Positions 17,795 through 26,857 of a stretch of DNA of 64,000 nt are shown in pieces (position 1 is the stretch's first letter; every line of letters begins with the position of its first letter). Where the stretch lies: positions 505,957 to 569,956 of the forward strand of contig CAWBAK010000002.1 in NCBI GenBank assembly GCA_963786805.1. Direction: 5' to 3'. The translations under genes and the position numbers were made by a program. Source of the stretch: CALGFI01 sp963786805. Lineage in GTDB: Bacteria; Actinomycetota; UBA4738; HRBIN12. Under the pieces are notes generated by a model. That model did no database searches. It was not told where the DNA came from and saw nothing but the letters and a program-made list of their open reading frames with translations.

Positions 17795-18661
17795 TCATGT
17801 TCCCCACGAGAACGAGCGACCGAGGTATTCCTCCAGCCGGCGGTTCGGTTCGGCGAAATGCTCACGTAGGAGCTGACGCGTGGCGGGAGCGATCTGACCG
17901 TAGGAACGCGCGTTGAGCTGCGGGTACGCGCTGAGCGACGTCTGCGCGAGACCGAGGAACCGGAGAACCTCGGAGAAGCCGTTGTCCGGATCGGCGAAGA
18001 AGGCCGCGCTGTCGATGATCAACAGCCGGTCGGGGTCGAACGATGCGTGCCACCGCTGGATCTGTTCGAGGTAATGGCCTCGGGCAAGGTAGGTGTAGTG
18101 CTGGTGGTTGAAGCTGTAGTAGCTGGGATCTCGACGCATCCGCTCCTCTTCCCCGGCAAGCCGCTCCGGCTCCGCCTGGATGGCGTCCTCGAACGACAGG
18201 TGTTCGGATCCGCGCTTCATCTCCTGCTGATAGTGCGAATAGGCTCGTGAGACTGGATCGCGGAGCATGAGGATGAAGCGCGAATCGGGCAGGAGCGCAT
18301 GGACACGTTCGGGCACCAGGGGGTGGAAGATGTAGTAAGGACATGCCTCGCCGGTGATCACACGGTCCACGTTGGCGCGGCGCGCGTGTGTACGCATGGC
18401 AAGCTCGGTCGGGAAGTGCGCTCGATACCAGCGAACACCTTTGTGGAAGTTGGTCGCGAAGTAGTAGGCGCCTTTCCTGTGAAGGGTCGCCGACATGACC
18501 TGCGGGTGTTGGATCAGATAGCGGTAGAGCGAGGTCGTCCCGGCACGCTCCGCGCCGATGACCAGGAAGGACGGGAGCGGCCGAGCGCCGGCGGTGGGCA
18601 GTGCATACAACTGCGCGACACTCCGCACCGCCGACACCGCTCTTGCCCGGATGCTTCCCAT
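17795..18661 (-). CDS. PAPS-dependent carbohydrate sulfotransferase
   Basis: 288 residues from ATG 18661; a GTG two codons upstream would overlap the previous stop as GTGA. Has the 5'-phosphosulfate loop VIGAERAGTTSLYRYL (about 34-49) and the 3'-phosphate-binding motif ILMLRDPVSRAYSHYQ, with a catalytic-type His within the helical middle region. HKGAYYFATNFHKGVRWYRAHF matches the pattern of heparan-sulfate-type sulfotransferases (split here as HKGAYYFATNF and HKGVRWYRAHF). It would transfer sulfate from PAPS to a sugar hydroxyl or amino group of the polymer built by this locus. Neighbours on both sides are polysaccharide genes. Confidence 0.85.
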   Translation of the reverse strand: MGSIRARAVSAVRSVAQLYALPTAGARPLPSFLVIGAERAGTTSLYRYLIQHPQVMSATLHRKGAYYFATNFHKGVRWYRAHFPTELAMRTHARRANVDRVITGEACPYYIFHPLVPERVHALLPDSRFILMLRDPVSRAYSHYQQEMKRGSEHLSFEDAIQAEPERLAGEEERMRRDPSYYSFNHQHYTYLARGHYLEQIQRWHASFDPDRLLIIDSAAFFADPDNGFSEVLRFLGLAQTSLSAYPQLNARSYGQIAPATRQLLREHFAEPNRRLEEYLGRSFSWGT

Positions 18662-18663
18662 GG

Positions 18664-19911
18664 TCACCCCGATTCGAGGCGCGTGCGAAGCGCCCGCTCG
18701 ATCTCGATCGATCTCGGCGAGGGCGCCCCGCCGGCGTCCCTCCCCTCCTCGAATCGAAACATCAGCTCGAGGAGGTAGAGCCGGAGAAGCACTTCGTGGT
18801 TCGCCTCGCTCACGCCCAGCCGTACGAGCGCCCCGCTCGATCCGGTCCGAGCCGCGGAGGTCGCCGCCACGACGCTCTCGCGGCCGCCCCGCCAACGGAC
18901 CTGGAAGCGATGATGGACCGCATCGAGACCAACCGGTACCGGGCCGCCGCTCCGTTCCCAATCCCACACGACGAGATCGGAGCGAGTTCGGCTCATGTTC
19001 CACGGCGTCCAATCTCCATGCCAGGAACCGAAGGTCAAGACGGCGTCAGCGCTCTCCTTCAGAACCAGATCGAACAGACCGGACAGATCCTCTCGCCGGC
19101 TCACGTCCGGGACCGATGCGATCCGTTGGCGGAGGTTCCGCTCGTAGCCGCTCCCGACGAGGTTGTGCGTTTCGATCCCAAGGCGGGATGCCACCTCGCG
19201 TGTCGCCGAAAACGGAGGGGCAGCACCGAGCGTCCCCCGCCGCAAGAGACTGTGGGGGAACGGCGATACCACCGTGACCCGGAGCACCCCCACCTCGATC
19301 TCGCCGAGGAGGTGCGGGACGCGGAAGGTGACAGGTGGCGATTCCGCCATCGATCTCAGCGCATCCGCCTCGTTCGCGACGAGACGCTTGGTCAGGCTGT
19401 TCCAGCCGACCTTCACATACCCGAGGACCTCACCCCGCTCGGTCATCACCTGCAGCACTGGCTTGCGGTTCGGGCGGAGCTGCTCACCGAAGAACACCGC
19501 GATCTCCAGGCGCCGGTTCCCGAACAGGGCTTCGAGCTCGCCCGCCAGAAGGGAAGCCGTGGTCGGATCAGTGCCTGGGATCACGTGGAGACGGTTCCCG
19601 ACGAGCCGCCCGAGACCGATCCCGAACGCGGTTCCGATAGCGGCCTTCCGGATCCGTGCCAGCTGGCTCATCCCATCGTTGTATTGACGAAGGGCGGCGC
19701 CTGCCGCGCGGCCGGCCTTCGTCGGAACGAGCAGACGCGGATGTCGCAGGTTGGGAAGGACCGTAAACGTGGCGATGGGGTCGCGCGCACGCTGGCCGAT
19801 GTCGCCCTCGACGACATCGCATCCCGCCCACAACGAGCCCATGAGCCGTCGTGCCTCAGGCGGAAGACGGTTCGCGACGGTCGTCGACGAGCGAGCGGCC
19901 GACCGGCTCAA
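18664..19911 (-). CDS. Kinase-like protein with aminoglycoside-phosphotransferase fold
   Basis: 415 residues from TTG 19911, overlapping the preceding stop as TTGA. The C-terminal half has the APH-type catalytic loop SWHGDWTPWNM (pattern HGD....N) and the metal-binding segment VVWDWERSG (like the D in IDWE). The N-terminal 200 residues give a small lobe with TVLPNLRHPRLLVP and VLQVMTERGEVLGYVKVGW, where the Lys of YVKVGW could be the ATP-binding lysine. It may phosphorylate a sugar or lipid carrier, or be a regulatory pseudokinase; the context between a polymerase-like gene and a sulfotransferase favours a sugar-related role. Substrate not predictable. Confidence 0.6.
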   Translation of the reverse strand: MSRSAARSSTTVANRLPPEARRLMGSLWAGCDVVEGDIGQRARDPIATFTVLPNLRHPRLLVPTKAGRAAGAALRQYNDGMSQLARIRKAAIGTAFGIGLGRLVGNRLHVIPGTDPTTASLLAGELEALFGNRRLEIAVFFGEQLRPNRKPVLQVMTERGEVLGYVKVGWNSLTKRLVANEADALRSMAESPPVTFRVPHLLGEIEVGVLRVTVVSPFPHSLLRRGTLGAAPPFSATREVASRLGIETHNLVGSGYERNLRQRIASVPDVSRREDLSGLFDLVLKESADAVLTFGSWHGDWTPWNMSRTRSDLVVWDWERSGGPVPVGLDAVHHRFQVRWRGGRESVVAATSAARTGSSGALVRLGVSEANHEVLLRLYLLELMFRFEEGRDAGGAPSPRSIEIERALRTRLESG

Positions 19912-21203
19912 GGGATCCCTCCGACGACCGCCGGCTGGCGAGATCCATCAAGGGTTGGTTTCGCAAGTTCGCGGAACGCGATGGCGATACCAAGCATCAT
20001 GATGTGGAGTTGGGTTGGGAGCATGTCGTACACGATCAACTGGATGAGCGACATGAGCAGCATGACGTGGCACCAGAACGGCACGTCGCTCGCGGCGCGG
20101 CGCGTGCGCCAGAAGGCTTGTAGGAACCAGGCCATGAGGAGGCCAAGTCCGACGAAGCCGTGCGAAACGAGAACCGTCCAAACCAGGCCCTGCGTCCCTA
20201 CCAGTGGAACATTCGGTTTCCATTCCGAAGGCATCGGCGCCCCGAAGCCGAACAGGGGAGACTCGAGCGCAGCTCGACTCGCCTCTTCGTACAAGGTCGC
20301 ACGCCCTTCATTGCTATGGCCCGTGCGGAGACGAGCGTCGATGACCTCCCTGAGCGGCGTGAGGAACACGAGGCTGCCGCCGACCACGACGACGCAGATG
20401 AGGACGACGAGCGCACGTTCACGCCCGGCGAACGCGAGCCGGAACGCGGCGTACACGAGACCGACGCTCAGGCTGATCCATAGTCCACGGTTGAGCGAGA
20501 GCACGACGGGGACGACGGACGCCACCATCAGCGCAAGAGCAAGCAGCCTTCCCCGACTCGAGGACCAACGGCTCCAGGCGAGAAGGACGAACGGAACGAG
20601 CAGCCCAAAGCTGGCACCCCAGTCGTTCGTGTACGGGAACGGCGCCGATGGCCTGGCGATGTCGTATCCAAGGAAGTCGTGGATCTGTGCCGACGCCGGA
20701 TGCACCCACGCGCTGATGAGCGCGTTGTCCTGAAGCCCGGCCGGCAGGATCCGCTCGAGCGGACTCGTGAGCGAGAGGGTGGGTGCCAGCACGCCGAGAT
20801 ACCCGCCGGCGACGACGATCGCCCAGAAGGCTGCCATGAGTTTCACCAGGCGGCCGGTCGGAAGCCGGTCCTCGGGCATGTTGAAGACGTACAGCATGAG
20901 CACCGTGGCCGACCCGTAGAGACTGAGACGCCACAGGTAGCCCATCGCTCGCTCGGTCCCGGATAGCTGCGTGGCGGATGCGAGGACCCACGCAAGGAAC
21001 GCAAGCCAGATCAAGATCCCGCGCGGGGCGAGGATCGGGCGCTTCATCAACAGCCAGAACAGCATCGGGATGGCGAGCAAGGGCCAGATGAACCCCGCCA
21101 GCCCCAGCAGCCACCAGACGGGGAATCCGAGGAACAGCGCGAACACCGGCCAACCGGCCATCGGCCGGCGGGGCAATGCTCTCGCCTCGATCACTGCCTC
21201 CAC
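19908..21203 (-). CDS. O-antigen ligase/polymerase-like membrane protein
   Basis: 431 residues from GTG 21203, whose G is shared with the TAG stop of the preceding glycosyltransferase. The frame is open 200 codons further upstream, but that part lies inside the glycosyltransferase gene in another frame. About 10-12 membrane segments with a long central external loop (residues about 170-230) containing the Arg/His-rich segment typical of Wzy/WaaL proteins; LRTGHSNEGRATLYEEA and SPLFGFGAPMPSE follow a late helix. The family polymerises or ligates lipid-linked repeat units on the outer face of the membrane. Which of the two cannot be decided from sequence. Confidence 0.75.
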   Translation of the reverse strand: MEAVIEARALPRRPMAGWPVFALFLGFPVWWLLGLAGFIWPLLAIPMLFWLLMKRPILAPRGILIWLAFLAWVLASATQLSGTERAMGYLWRLSLYGSATVLMLYVFNMPEDRLPTGRLVKLMAAFWAIVVAGGYLGVLAPTLSLTSPLERILPAGLQDNALISAWVHPASAQIHDFLGYDIARPSAPFPYTNDWGASFGLLVPFVLLAWSRWSSSRGRLLALALMVASVVPVVLSLNRGLWISLSVGLVYAAFRLAFAGRERALVVLICVVVVGGSLVFLTPLREVIDARLRTGHSNEGRATLYEEASRAALESPLFGFGAPMPSEWKPNVPLVGTQGLVWTVLVSHGFVGLGLLMAWFLQAFWRTRRAASDVPFWCHVMLLMSLIQLIVYDMLPTQLHIMMLGIAIAFRELAKPTLDGSRQPAVVGGIP

Positions 21204-22159
21204 TAGATGCCTCGGCCGAAACGATTCGCGATCAGGACGATGCGCCGAGCGGAGATGAGCCCGGTCGATACTGCGAGAGCGGCGAACGCCCGCCGTTCGA
21301 GCGGGTTCGCTCGCAGCGCATGCCAGGCCGATCTCCGTGCCTCCGCAGGCCGTTGGGCCGCTGCGTGGGCGAATGCCAGCTGGCCACGTATCCGAGCAAG
21401 TCCCCGCCGGTCGCTCGAGAATTCCGGGTATCGCTCCAAGAGATAGGAGAGGGCCTCGGCGACAACGTCCCATCGGCCCGTGAACCATGAGGAGCCACTC
21501 CAGTGGACTCGGGCAAGTGGCCGACGCACGGCCAGCACGGGTCCGTGACGGGCTCGGCGCAACAACCACTCGTAGTCCTCGCCATAGCTTCCCGGGATCG
21601 CTTCGTCGACGAGACCGTCGTGCTCGATCAGGTCTCGACGCCACGCAAGGAACGTTGACGGATGCAGCTCCATCAACCGTGATCGCAGCAGCATGTCGAA
21701 TGTGACCGACTCGGTCTGCGCGATCCGAGGGATGCTCCGACCCTTGAAGTCCACGACCACCCCGGTCGTGGCCGCCGCGGCCTCGGGCCGATCGAGGAAA
21801 CGCTCGACTTGTACCTCGAGCTTGTCGGGGAACCACTCGTCGTCGTCGTCGCAGAAGGCGACGAGCTCGGCTTCCGCCGCGAGGATCCCGGTGTTCCGGG
21901 CGCCCGCGAGGCCGGGAGTCCGCCCGTTCGGCAGGGAGCGGATGCGCCGCCCGTTCGGCGATCCGATCTCGATCGGTCTCGCCTCTGATTGATCGAAAAC
22001 CACGAGCACCTCGATGTCGCCGGTGTACCGCTGATCCAGGATCGACCGTACCGCCCGGATGAGGAGCTCGGGTCGGTCACGGGTTGGAACGACAACCGAA
22101 ACGGTGGGTCGCGAAGACGGCTCATCCTTGGATCTCTCGGGTGTCTCGTTCGCACTCAT
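21203..22159 (-). CDS. Family 2 glycosyltransferase
   Basis: 318 residues from ATG 22159, overlapping the upstream sulfotransferase stop as ATGA. GT-A fold with VSVVVPTRDRPELL near the start, the nucleotide-binding loop GLAGARNTG, the metal-binding acidic cluster FCDDDDEWFPDKL and the acceptor-side GSYGEDYEWLLRRA. Cytoplasmic, with no membrane segment. It adds one sugar of the lipid-linked repeat unit; donor and linkage unknown. The C-terminal 80 residues are helical and Arg-rich. Confidence 0.87.
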   Translation of the reverse strand: MSANETPERSKDEPSSRPTVSVVVPTRDRPELLIRAVRSILDQRYTGDIEVLVVFDQSEARPIEIGSPNGRRIRSLPNGRTPGLAGARNTGILAAEAELVAFCDDDDEWFPDKLEVQVERFLDRPEAAAATTGVVVDFKGRSIPRIAQTESVTFDMLLRSRLMELHPSTFLAWRRDLIEHDGLVDEAIPGSYGEDYEWLLRRARHGPVLAVRRPLARVHWSGSSWFTGRWDVVAEALSYLLERYPEFSSDRRGLARIRGQLAFAHAAAQRPAEARRSAWHALRANPLERRAFAALAVSTGLISARRIVLIANRFGRGI

Positions 22160-23115
22160 CCCTGATCCCGAGCAACGTATCCGTACTTGACGAGGAGGGG
22201 CCAGGTGAGCGCTGTCGTCACCAGGCGATCGATCCGAGGCATGTTCTGCAGCCACGCGTCGTCGAGTCGCAGATCCACGTTTCCCACAGCGAATCGCATG
22301 GGATTGCCCGAGACGGTGTGGTCGAGCGCCAGCTCAACCACACCATCGTTGATGAAGTCGAGCTGTCCTGGACCCGATCGCTCGCCCAAGGCTGTCACGA
22401 TCCGTTCGATGCAGTCCCTCGTCGAAGTGACGAGCGACTCATACCTCACCAGTGTCGTTGGTGTCCCGACCGTGCGAAGGGCATGGAAGAGACCGTTCAC
22501 GGCCAGCCACTCGAGCGCCGAGCGCACCGGCGTTACTTTCGTCATGAATGCGACCGACGATGTCACCTCGGGGCGCTGAACCTTCTTCATCAAGGAGAAC
22601 GCCACACCGTGACTGTCACGAACGAGATGGAGGACGAGAACCCGGACTCCCGCCACCTTGCGGAGCAAGAACGCGGTCGACGCTCTCTTTGAGGAATCGA
22701 CGATGACCGATCCGCCCGAAGCCTCTTCGATCCCTTGATAGAGCCGTGAGAGCAGGCTGGCATATCGGGCCAGGCGCCGGCCGTACGCCCCGCGACCACT
22801 GGCCGCGAGCATCAGCGGGATGTTCCTGGTTCTGTCGACCGATCGCTGGAGTCCGATCACTTCGTCCACGTCGAGTGCGTCCCAACCGCCGAACGCGAGA
22901 CTGCCAACACGAGTCCAGAACGGACATTCGAGGAACGGAACACCGCAACCGCACAGCTCGTTGAGGCGCACCCCTCGATCCCATAGATGGACGACCTCTC
23001 CGACGGAGACGAAACCGGGGACCCGGCTGAGGACGCGGTCGAGCAGCGTGCTGCCGCTCCTCATACAACCCCCGACATAGGCAACCGTCACGAGCCGGTC
23101 CGACCTCGAGCTCAT
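22156..23115 (-). CDS. Sulfotransferase family protein
   Basis: 319 residues from ATG 23115. Starts with the phosphosulfate-binding loop VGGCMRSGSTLLDRVLSRVP, and later VLHLVRDSHGVAFSLMKK, the 3'-phosphate site. A cysteine-rich segment (LCGCGVPFLECPFW) is common in this bacterial subfamily. VIVDSSKRASTAFLL supplies the conserved D-S-S-K. Likely sulfates a sugar of the exopolysaccharide, making this one of three such enzymes in the window. First gene of the minus-strand series ending with the flippase; divergent from the chain-length regulator, with 190 bp between. Confidence 0.83.
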   Translation of the reverse strand: MSSRSDRLVTVAYVGGCMRSGSTLLDRVLSRVPGFVSVGEVVHLWDRGVRLNELCGCGVPFLECPFWTRVGSLAFGGWDALDVDEVIGLQRSVDRTRNIPLMLAASGRGAYGRRLARYASLLSRLYQGIEEASGGSVIVDSSKRASTAFLLRKVAGVRVLVLHLVRDSHGVAFSLMKKVQRPEVTSSVAFMTKVTPVRSALEWLAVNGLFHALRTVGTPTTLVRYESLVTSTRDCIERIVTALGERSGPGQLDFINDGVVELALDHTVSGNPMRFAVGNVDLRLDDAWLQNMPRIDRLVTTALTWPLLVKYGYVARDQG

Positions 23116-23186
23116 CTCCTATGGCCTGCCGATCTGCGATTGGGGTCGCCGCCGAAGCAAGGTACCGCCCGCCGTGACGAACACGG

Positions 23187-23244
23187 TACCCACTCCACAG
23201 GCTCCTTCGAACGCGTGGAGGTTACAGTTACGAGGTAGTGGGTA
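23187..23244. promoter_or_regulatory. Inverted repeat in the divergent promoter region
   Basis: TACCCACT (23187-23194) and AGTGGGTA (23237-23244) form an 8-bp inverted repeat with a 42-bp centre in the 190-bp gap between two divergent polysaccharide operons. It could be a paired operator for a shared regulator; no clear -35/-10 was found. Confidence 0.35.
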
Positions 23245-23305
23245 GCCTGGCGAAAGCCTTCCGGGAGGGATCACGCTGTCGCAGCGCCTCGAATCGGTCG
23301 ATGCA

Positions 23306-24931
23306 GTGGACCTACGCGCATATTCCGATGTCGTTCGCCGTCGCTGGCGAGTCATCGCCGCGATCGCCATCGCCTTCCTCATGCTGGCGGCCCTTTACTC
23401 GTTCACCCGCCCCGTCGTCTACACGGGCCAAGCGGAGGTTCTCGTCGACCCTGGTCAGAGTTCGTCAGGGCTCCGACCCGATCAACTCGTGAGCATCGAG
23501 ACAGAGGCTCGTCTGATCGCATCCGCGAGCATCGCAGCCATCGCGCGACGGCAGATGGAGGGGCAGGCGAGCATCCCGACCCTCCTCGAGCACGTGACCG
23601 TCGAGTCGACGCCGGATTCACTCGTGCTCGACATCTCCTTCACCGCGTCCACGCCGGGCCTTGCGGCCGACTGGGCGAATGCGTTCGGAGAGGCATATCT
23701 CTCCTATCGACGTGATCGTGCTGAAGAGGCGCTCGCGGAGGAGCGTGGAGTCTTGGAACAGATGATGGACGAACTCGCGATCCAGCGAGACGCGGAGAAC
23801 GAGTTCCTCGAGTCCGCGACTCCGGAGAGCCTCGAATCCCGCAATGCCGAATCGCGACGAGACATCCTGAACAACCGCATCGCCATCATCGCGGCTCAGC
23901 TCACTCAGATCCCGGTCACGGTGCATCCTGGAGAGCTCATCCTCCCGGCGACGCCCCCGACGGCTCCATCGAGCCCGAATCATCCGATCAATCTGGCCCT
24001 CGGCCTCTTCCTCGGGCTGTTCACGGGCATCGGCGCCGCCTTCGTCCGGGATCGGATGGACGACCGCGTTACGAGTCGCGTGGATCTCGAATCTGCGGTC
24101 GGCGCGCCGACGCTCGCCATCATCCCGAGGGCGCCTGGAGAGCCGCTTCCGGGAACGGCTCTTCTCGTCGTGGAGCACCAACCCCGCAGCCCGGCGGCCG
24201 AGGCGTACGGCACGCTGCGCACGAACGTCATGGCCCTCGGTCGTCGGCGCGGCAACGTGATCGGCGTCACAGGCACAGCGATGGCCGAGGGTAAGACGAC
24301 GACCATGGCCAACCTGTCGGCCGCTCTCGCACAAGCAGACAAGAACGTCCTGGCCATCTCCGCGGACTTGCGTCGTCCACGACTGCACGAGTTCTTCTCT
24401 GTTCAAAGTGAGCCAGGACTGAGCGAGTACCTCGCAGACGAGTCCCCGTTGGAGAAGGTCCTCCGGCAACCGCGTCCAAACCTTCAGATCATCACCAGCG
24501 GCTCTCTCCCCACCCACCCAACCGAGTTGCTCCAGTCCGCACGGATGGCCAAGCTCATCGACCGTGCACGAGCTACGTTCGACTTCGTCATCGTCGACCT
24601 CCCGCCCGTGCTGGGTCTCGCGGACACGCTCGCCGTTGCGCCCCTCCTCGACGGGATGCTCTTCGTCGTGAAGGCCGGCAGCACGAGCCAAGCGGCGATC
24701 CGTCTCGCGGTCGCTCAACTCATGCAGGTCGGCGCCGCCATCGACGGTGGGGTGCTGAATGACGTGATCGCGTCACGATTCATGGAGTACAAGTTCGGGC
24801 ACGAGTACGCTCTGAATGGAGCCCGCGAAGACGGAGAGATCACCGCTCCGACAAGTCCCGAGGTCCGCGAACGAACATCTCCCGTCGGCGACGAGCCGGT
24901 GGTGACCAAACGCCAGGCTCCGAAGCCGTAG
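23306..24931 (+). CDS. Wzz-like chain-length regulator fused to BY-kinase-like ATPase
   Basis: 541 residues from GTG 23306, giving the canonical Wzz-type start MDLRAYSDVVRRRWR. Two membrane segments (about 17-34 and 227-246) bracket an external coiled-coil-prone Wzz domain with a proline-rich motif before the second one (PATPPTAPSSPNHP). The cytoplasmic half is a P-loop kinase domain: TAMAEGKTT (323-331, Walker A), ISADLRRPRLH (350-360, Walker A') and FVIVDLPPVLG (Walker B). The C-terminus has only two Tyr residues rather than the usual Tyr cluster, so autophosphorylation may be reduced or absent. It would control polymer length and export. The Alg14-like gene follows 13 bp downstream. Confidence 0.88.
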   Translation: MDLRAYSDVVRRRWRVIAAIAIAFLMLAALYSFTRPVVYTGQAEVLVDPGQSSSGLRPDQLVSIETEARLIASASIAAIARRQMEGQASIPTLLEHVTVESTPDSLVLDISFTASTPGLAADWANAFGEAYLSYRRDRAEEALAEERGVLEQMMDELAIQRDAENEFLESATPESLESRNAESRRDILNNRIAIIAAQLTQIPVTVHPGELILPATPPTAPSSPNHPINLALGLFLGLFTGIGAAFVRDRMDDRVTSRVDLESAVGAPTLAIIPRAPGEPLPGTALLVVEHQPRSPAAEAYGTLRTNVMALGRRRGNVIGVTGTAMAEGKTTTMANLSAALAQADKNVLAISADLRRPRLHEFFSVQSEPGLSEYLADESPLEKVLRQPRPNLQIITSGSLPTHPTELLQSARMAKLIDRARATFDFVIVDLPPVLGLADTLAVAPLLDGMLFVVKAGSTSQAAIRLAVAQLMQVGAAIDGGVLNDVIASRFMEYKFGHEYALNGAREDGEITAPTSPEVRERTSPVGDEPVVTKRQAPKP

Positions 24932-24944
24932 GCCGAGGCTCGCC

Positions 24945-25445
24945 GTGGGGGCCAGCAGGTTCGAAGGGATGGTCGCCGGCGATGAGCCGCGCGCTCCGAC
25001 CGTGGTCTTCGTGAGCTCCTCGGGCGGACATCTGATGCAGCTGTACAACCTCAAGCCATGGTGGGAGCGCTACCGACGAGTGTGGATCACGTTCGACACG
25101 CAGGATGCGCGTTCGCTCCTTTCGGACGAAGCGACGATCTCGGCCCATCATCCAACAACGAGGAACATCCCGAATCTCCTGCGGAACAGCCTCCTCGCGT
25201 GGCGTGTGTTGCGACGGTACCGCCCGAGCGTCGTGATCTCTACCGGCGCCGGCGTCGCGCTGCCGTTCTTCGTTCTCGCTCGCTCGCTGGGGATCCGGAC
25301 GATCTATATCGAAGTCTTCGACCGGATCGACGCTCCATCGCTCACGGCCCGGCTGTGCTATCCGCTCAGTGACCTCTTCGCCCTTCAGTGGCAAGAGCAG
25401 GCGCGCTTCTTCCCACGAGGCAAGTTCATTGGTCCGCTCTTCTAG
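24945..25445 (+). CDS. Alg14-like glycosyltransferase subunit (PssD/EpsE type)
   Basis: 166 residues from GTG 24945; an ATG at 24969 is an alternative start. It has VVFVSSSGGHLMQL and VVISTGAGVALPFFVLARSL, the hallmarks of Alg14/PssD proteins, which bind the acceptor at the membrane and recruit the catalytic Alg13-type partner. It ends GKFIGPLF. In alpha-proteobacterial and actinobacterial polysaccharide loci these two-part enzymes add the second sugar to a lipid-linked sugar. The partner gene follows and overlaps by 17 nt. Confidence 0.83.
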   Translation: MGASRFEGMVAGDEPRAPTVVFVSSSGGHLMQLYNLKPWWERYRRVWITFDTQDARSLLSDEATISAHHPTTRNIPNLLRNSLLAWRVLRRYRPSVVISTGAGVALPFFVLARSLGIRTIYIEVFDRIDAPSLTARLCYPLSDLFALQWQEQARFFPRGKFIGPLF

Positions 25446-26056
25446 CGCCGGCGCGGAGGACCACGGACCCTTCGTCCTCGCGACGGTCGGAACGGATCAT
25501 CATCCCTTCGATCGCCTGGTTGGATGGGTCGACGCCTGGGCCCTTGCGGCCGGCCCGCGGATCGACTGCTTCGTCCAAACCGGTCCGTGCCCGTGCCCCT
25601 GAGCACGCCGCCTGGGCACGTTCTCTCTCTCACGATCGTCTTCAGGACCTCATGTCGCGCGCGTCGGCGGTCGTCTGCCATGCCGGTCCCGGAACGATCA
25701 TGGACTGTCGGCGGGCGGGTCTGAAACCGGTCGTCGTGCCGAGACGCCGGTTTCTCGGGGAGGTCGTCGATGATCATCAGCTCTCCTTCGCGCTCCGCCT
25801 CGCCGGCATCGGTCACGTGAAGCTCGTGCAAACGGAGGGCGAGCTGAAGGATGCGCTCGACGCCGTCGTTGACGACCCGCTCATCTACCGGATCGATCCA
25901 ACCCGCGACGGGGATCTCAGCGCAACGATCCGCCGCTTTGCCGCGCTCGCCGAGCCCCTGCTCGGCCACCCGGGGTCAGGACCCCGATCTGCCACACCAC
26001 CCGCGAGACGCTCCCCCCCGCGTTCGGGGGTGATCAGTAGGCTCCCCGACCGTTGA
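25429..26056 (+). CDS. Alg13-like glycosyltransferase subunit, interrupted by a frameshift
   Basis: The N-terminal part reads from TTG 25429: GPFVLATVGTDHHPFDRLV, then DCFVQTGPCPCP and a TGA at 25600-25602. The protein continues one base ahead with PEHAAWARSLSHDRL, SAVVCHAGPGTIMDCRRAG and PVVVPRRRFLGEVVDDHQ, which are the Alg13/PssE catalytic motifs (UDP-sugar binding HAGPGT). The junction is CCC-TGA, a sequence known to favour +1 ribosomal slippage in other systems. The whole (25429-26056) has one base too many for a single frame. It could be a consensus error, a disabled gene or +1 recoding. Its 3' end overlaps the convergent sugar transferase gene by 23 bp. Confidence 0.72.
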
Positions 26057-26813
26057 GCACCGCGGGAAGCGTCTTGAGCAGTAGCCGGAAATCCCGCCTG
26101 AGATTCCATGTTGAGATGTACTCGAGATCCATCCCCACCCACGTCTTGAAGTCCACGTCCGAGCGTCCGCTGACCTGCCAGATACAGGTGAGCCCGGGCT
26201 TCACGGAAAGGCGCTGCCGTTCGAGCTCGGTGTAGGTGGCGAACTCCTCCGGCAGCGGGGGCCGAGGTCCGACGAGGCTCATATGGCCGCGCAGCACGTT
26301 GATGAGCTGCGGGATCTCGTCGATCGACAGCTTGCGCAGCCAGCGACCGACCGGGGTGATCCTGGGATCTTCTCGGATCTTGAAGACCGGACCGGTCACC
26401 TCGTTGAGGTTGCGCAGCTCATCACGCGTGAGATGAGCCCCCAGGCGCATCGACCGGAACTTGTACATCCGGATCGGTTCCCCGCCTTTGCCGACCCGCT
26501 CTTGCAGATACAGAACCGGCCCAGACGAGGTCATGCGCACGAGCAGGGCGGAGATCAGGATGACCGGGAGCAGCAGGATGAGCAGGCCCACCCCGCCGAT
26601 GATGTCCACCGCTCGTTTGGCCACGACCTGCCATCTGGTGGCGTCGAGAAGGCCGCCGGCGATCCACGCGTGTTCGCTCGATCGACCACCGTCGACCACG
26701 GTGAGCGCATGCGCTCGAGTCATGCCGACGTCGGAGACGTCGAGGACCGCTCCGGCCGTAGCGGCCACGCGGGGGGAGGAGTCGACGTCCTCCAGATTCG
26801 GAAATTCCCTCAA
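26034..26813 (-). CDS. Initiating sugar-phosphate transferase (monotopic, PglC-like)
   Basis: 259 residues from TTG 26813. After a 60-residue variable N-terminus, KRAVDIIGGVGLLILLLPVI is the single re-entrant membrane helix. The catalytic domain then shows VGKGGEPIRMYKFRSM (basic motif), KLSIDEIPQLINVLRGHMSL and VGPRPPLPEE. These are the conserved features of bacterial sugar transferases that put a sugar phosphate onto undecaprenyl phosphate. The acidic dyad expected in the family appears as D-E in SIDEIPQ. It lacks the extra membrane domain of WcaJ-type enzymes such as the one at 32239. Divergent from the DUF4012 gene, with a structured leader region between. Confidence 0.86.
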   Translation of the reverse strand: MREFPNLEDVDSSPRVAATAGAVLDVSDVGMTRAHALTVVDGGRSSEHAWIAGGLLDATRWQVVAKRAVDIIGGVGLLILLLPVILISALLVRMTSSGPVLYLQERVGKGGEPIRMYKFRSMRLGAHLTRDELRNLNEVTGPVFKIREDPRITPVGRWLRKLSIDEIPQLINVLRGHMSLVGPRPPLPEEFATYTELERQRLSVKPGLTCIWQVSGRSDVDFKTWVGMDLEYISTWNLRRDFRLLLKTLPAVLNGRGAY

Positions 26814-26857
26814 GAGCCAGTAACCCCTCGTCTAGCCCCGGTCGGCCTACTCCTGTC

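Noticed and set aside
17862..18344. Additional small gene overlapping the sulfotransferase
   Set aside because: Arg/Pro-rich frame within the sulfotransferase gene; the sulfotransferase frame carries the real motifs.
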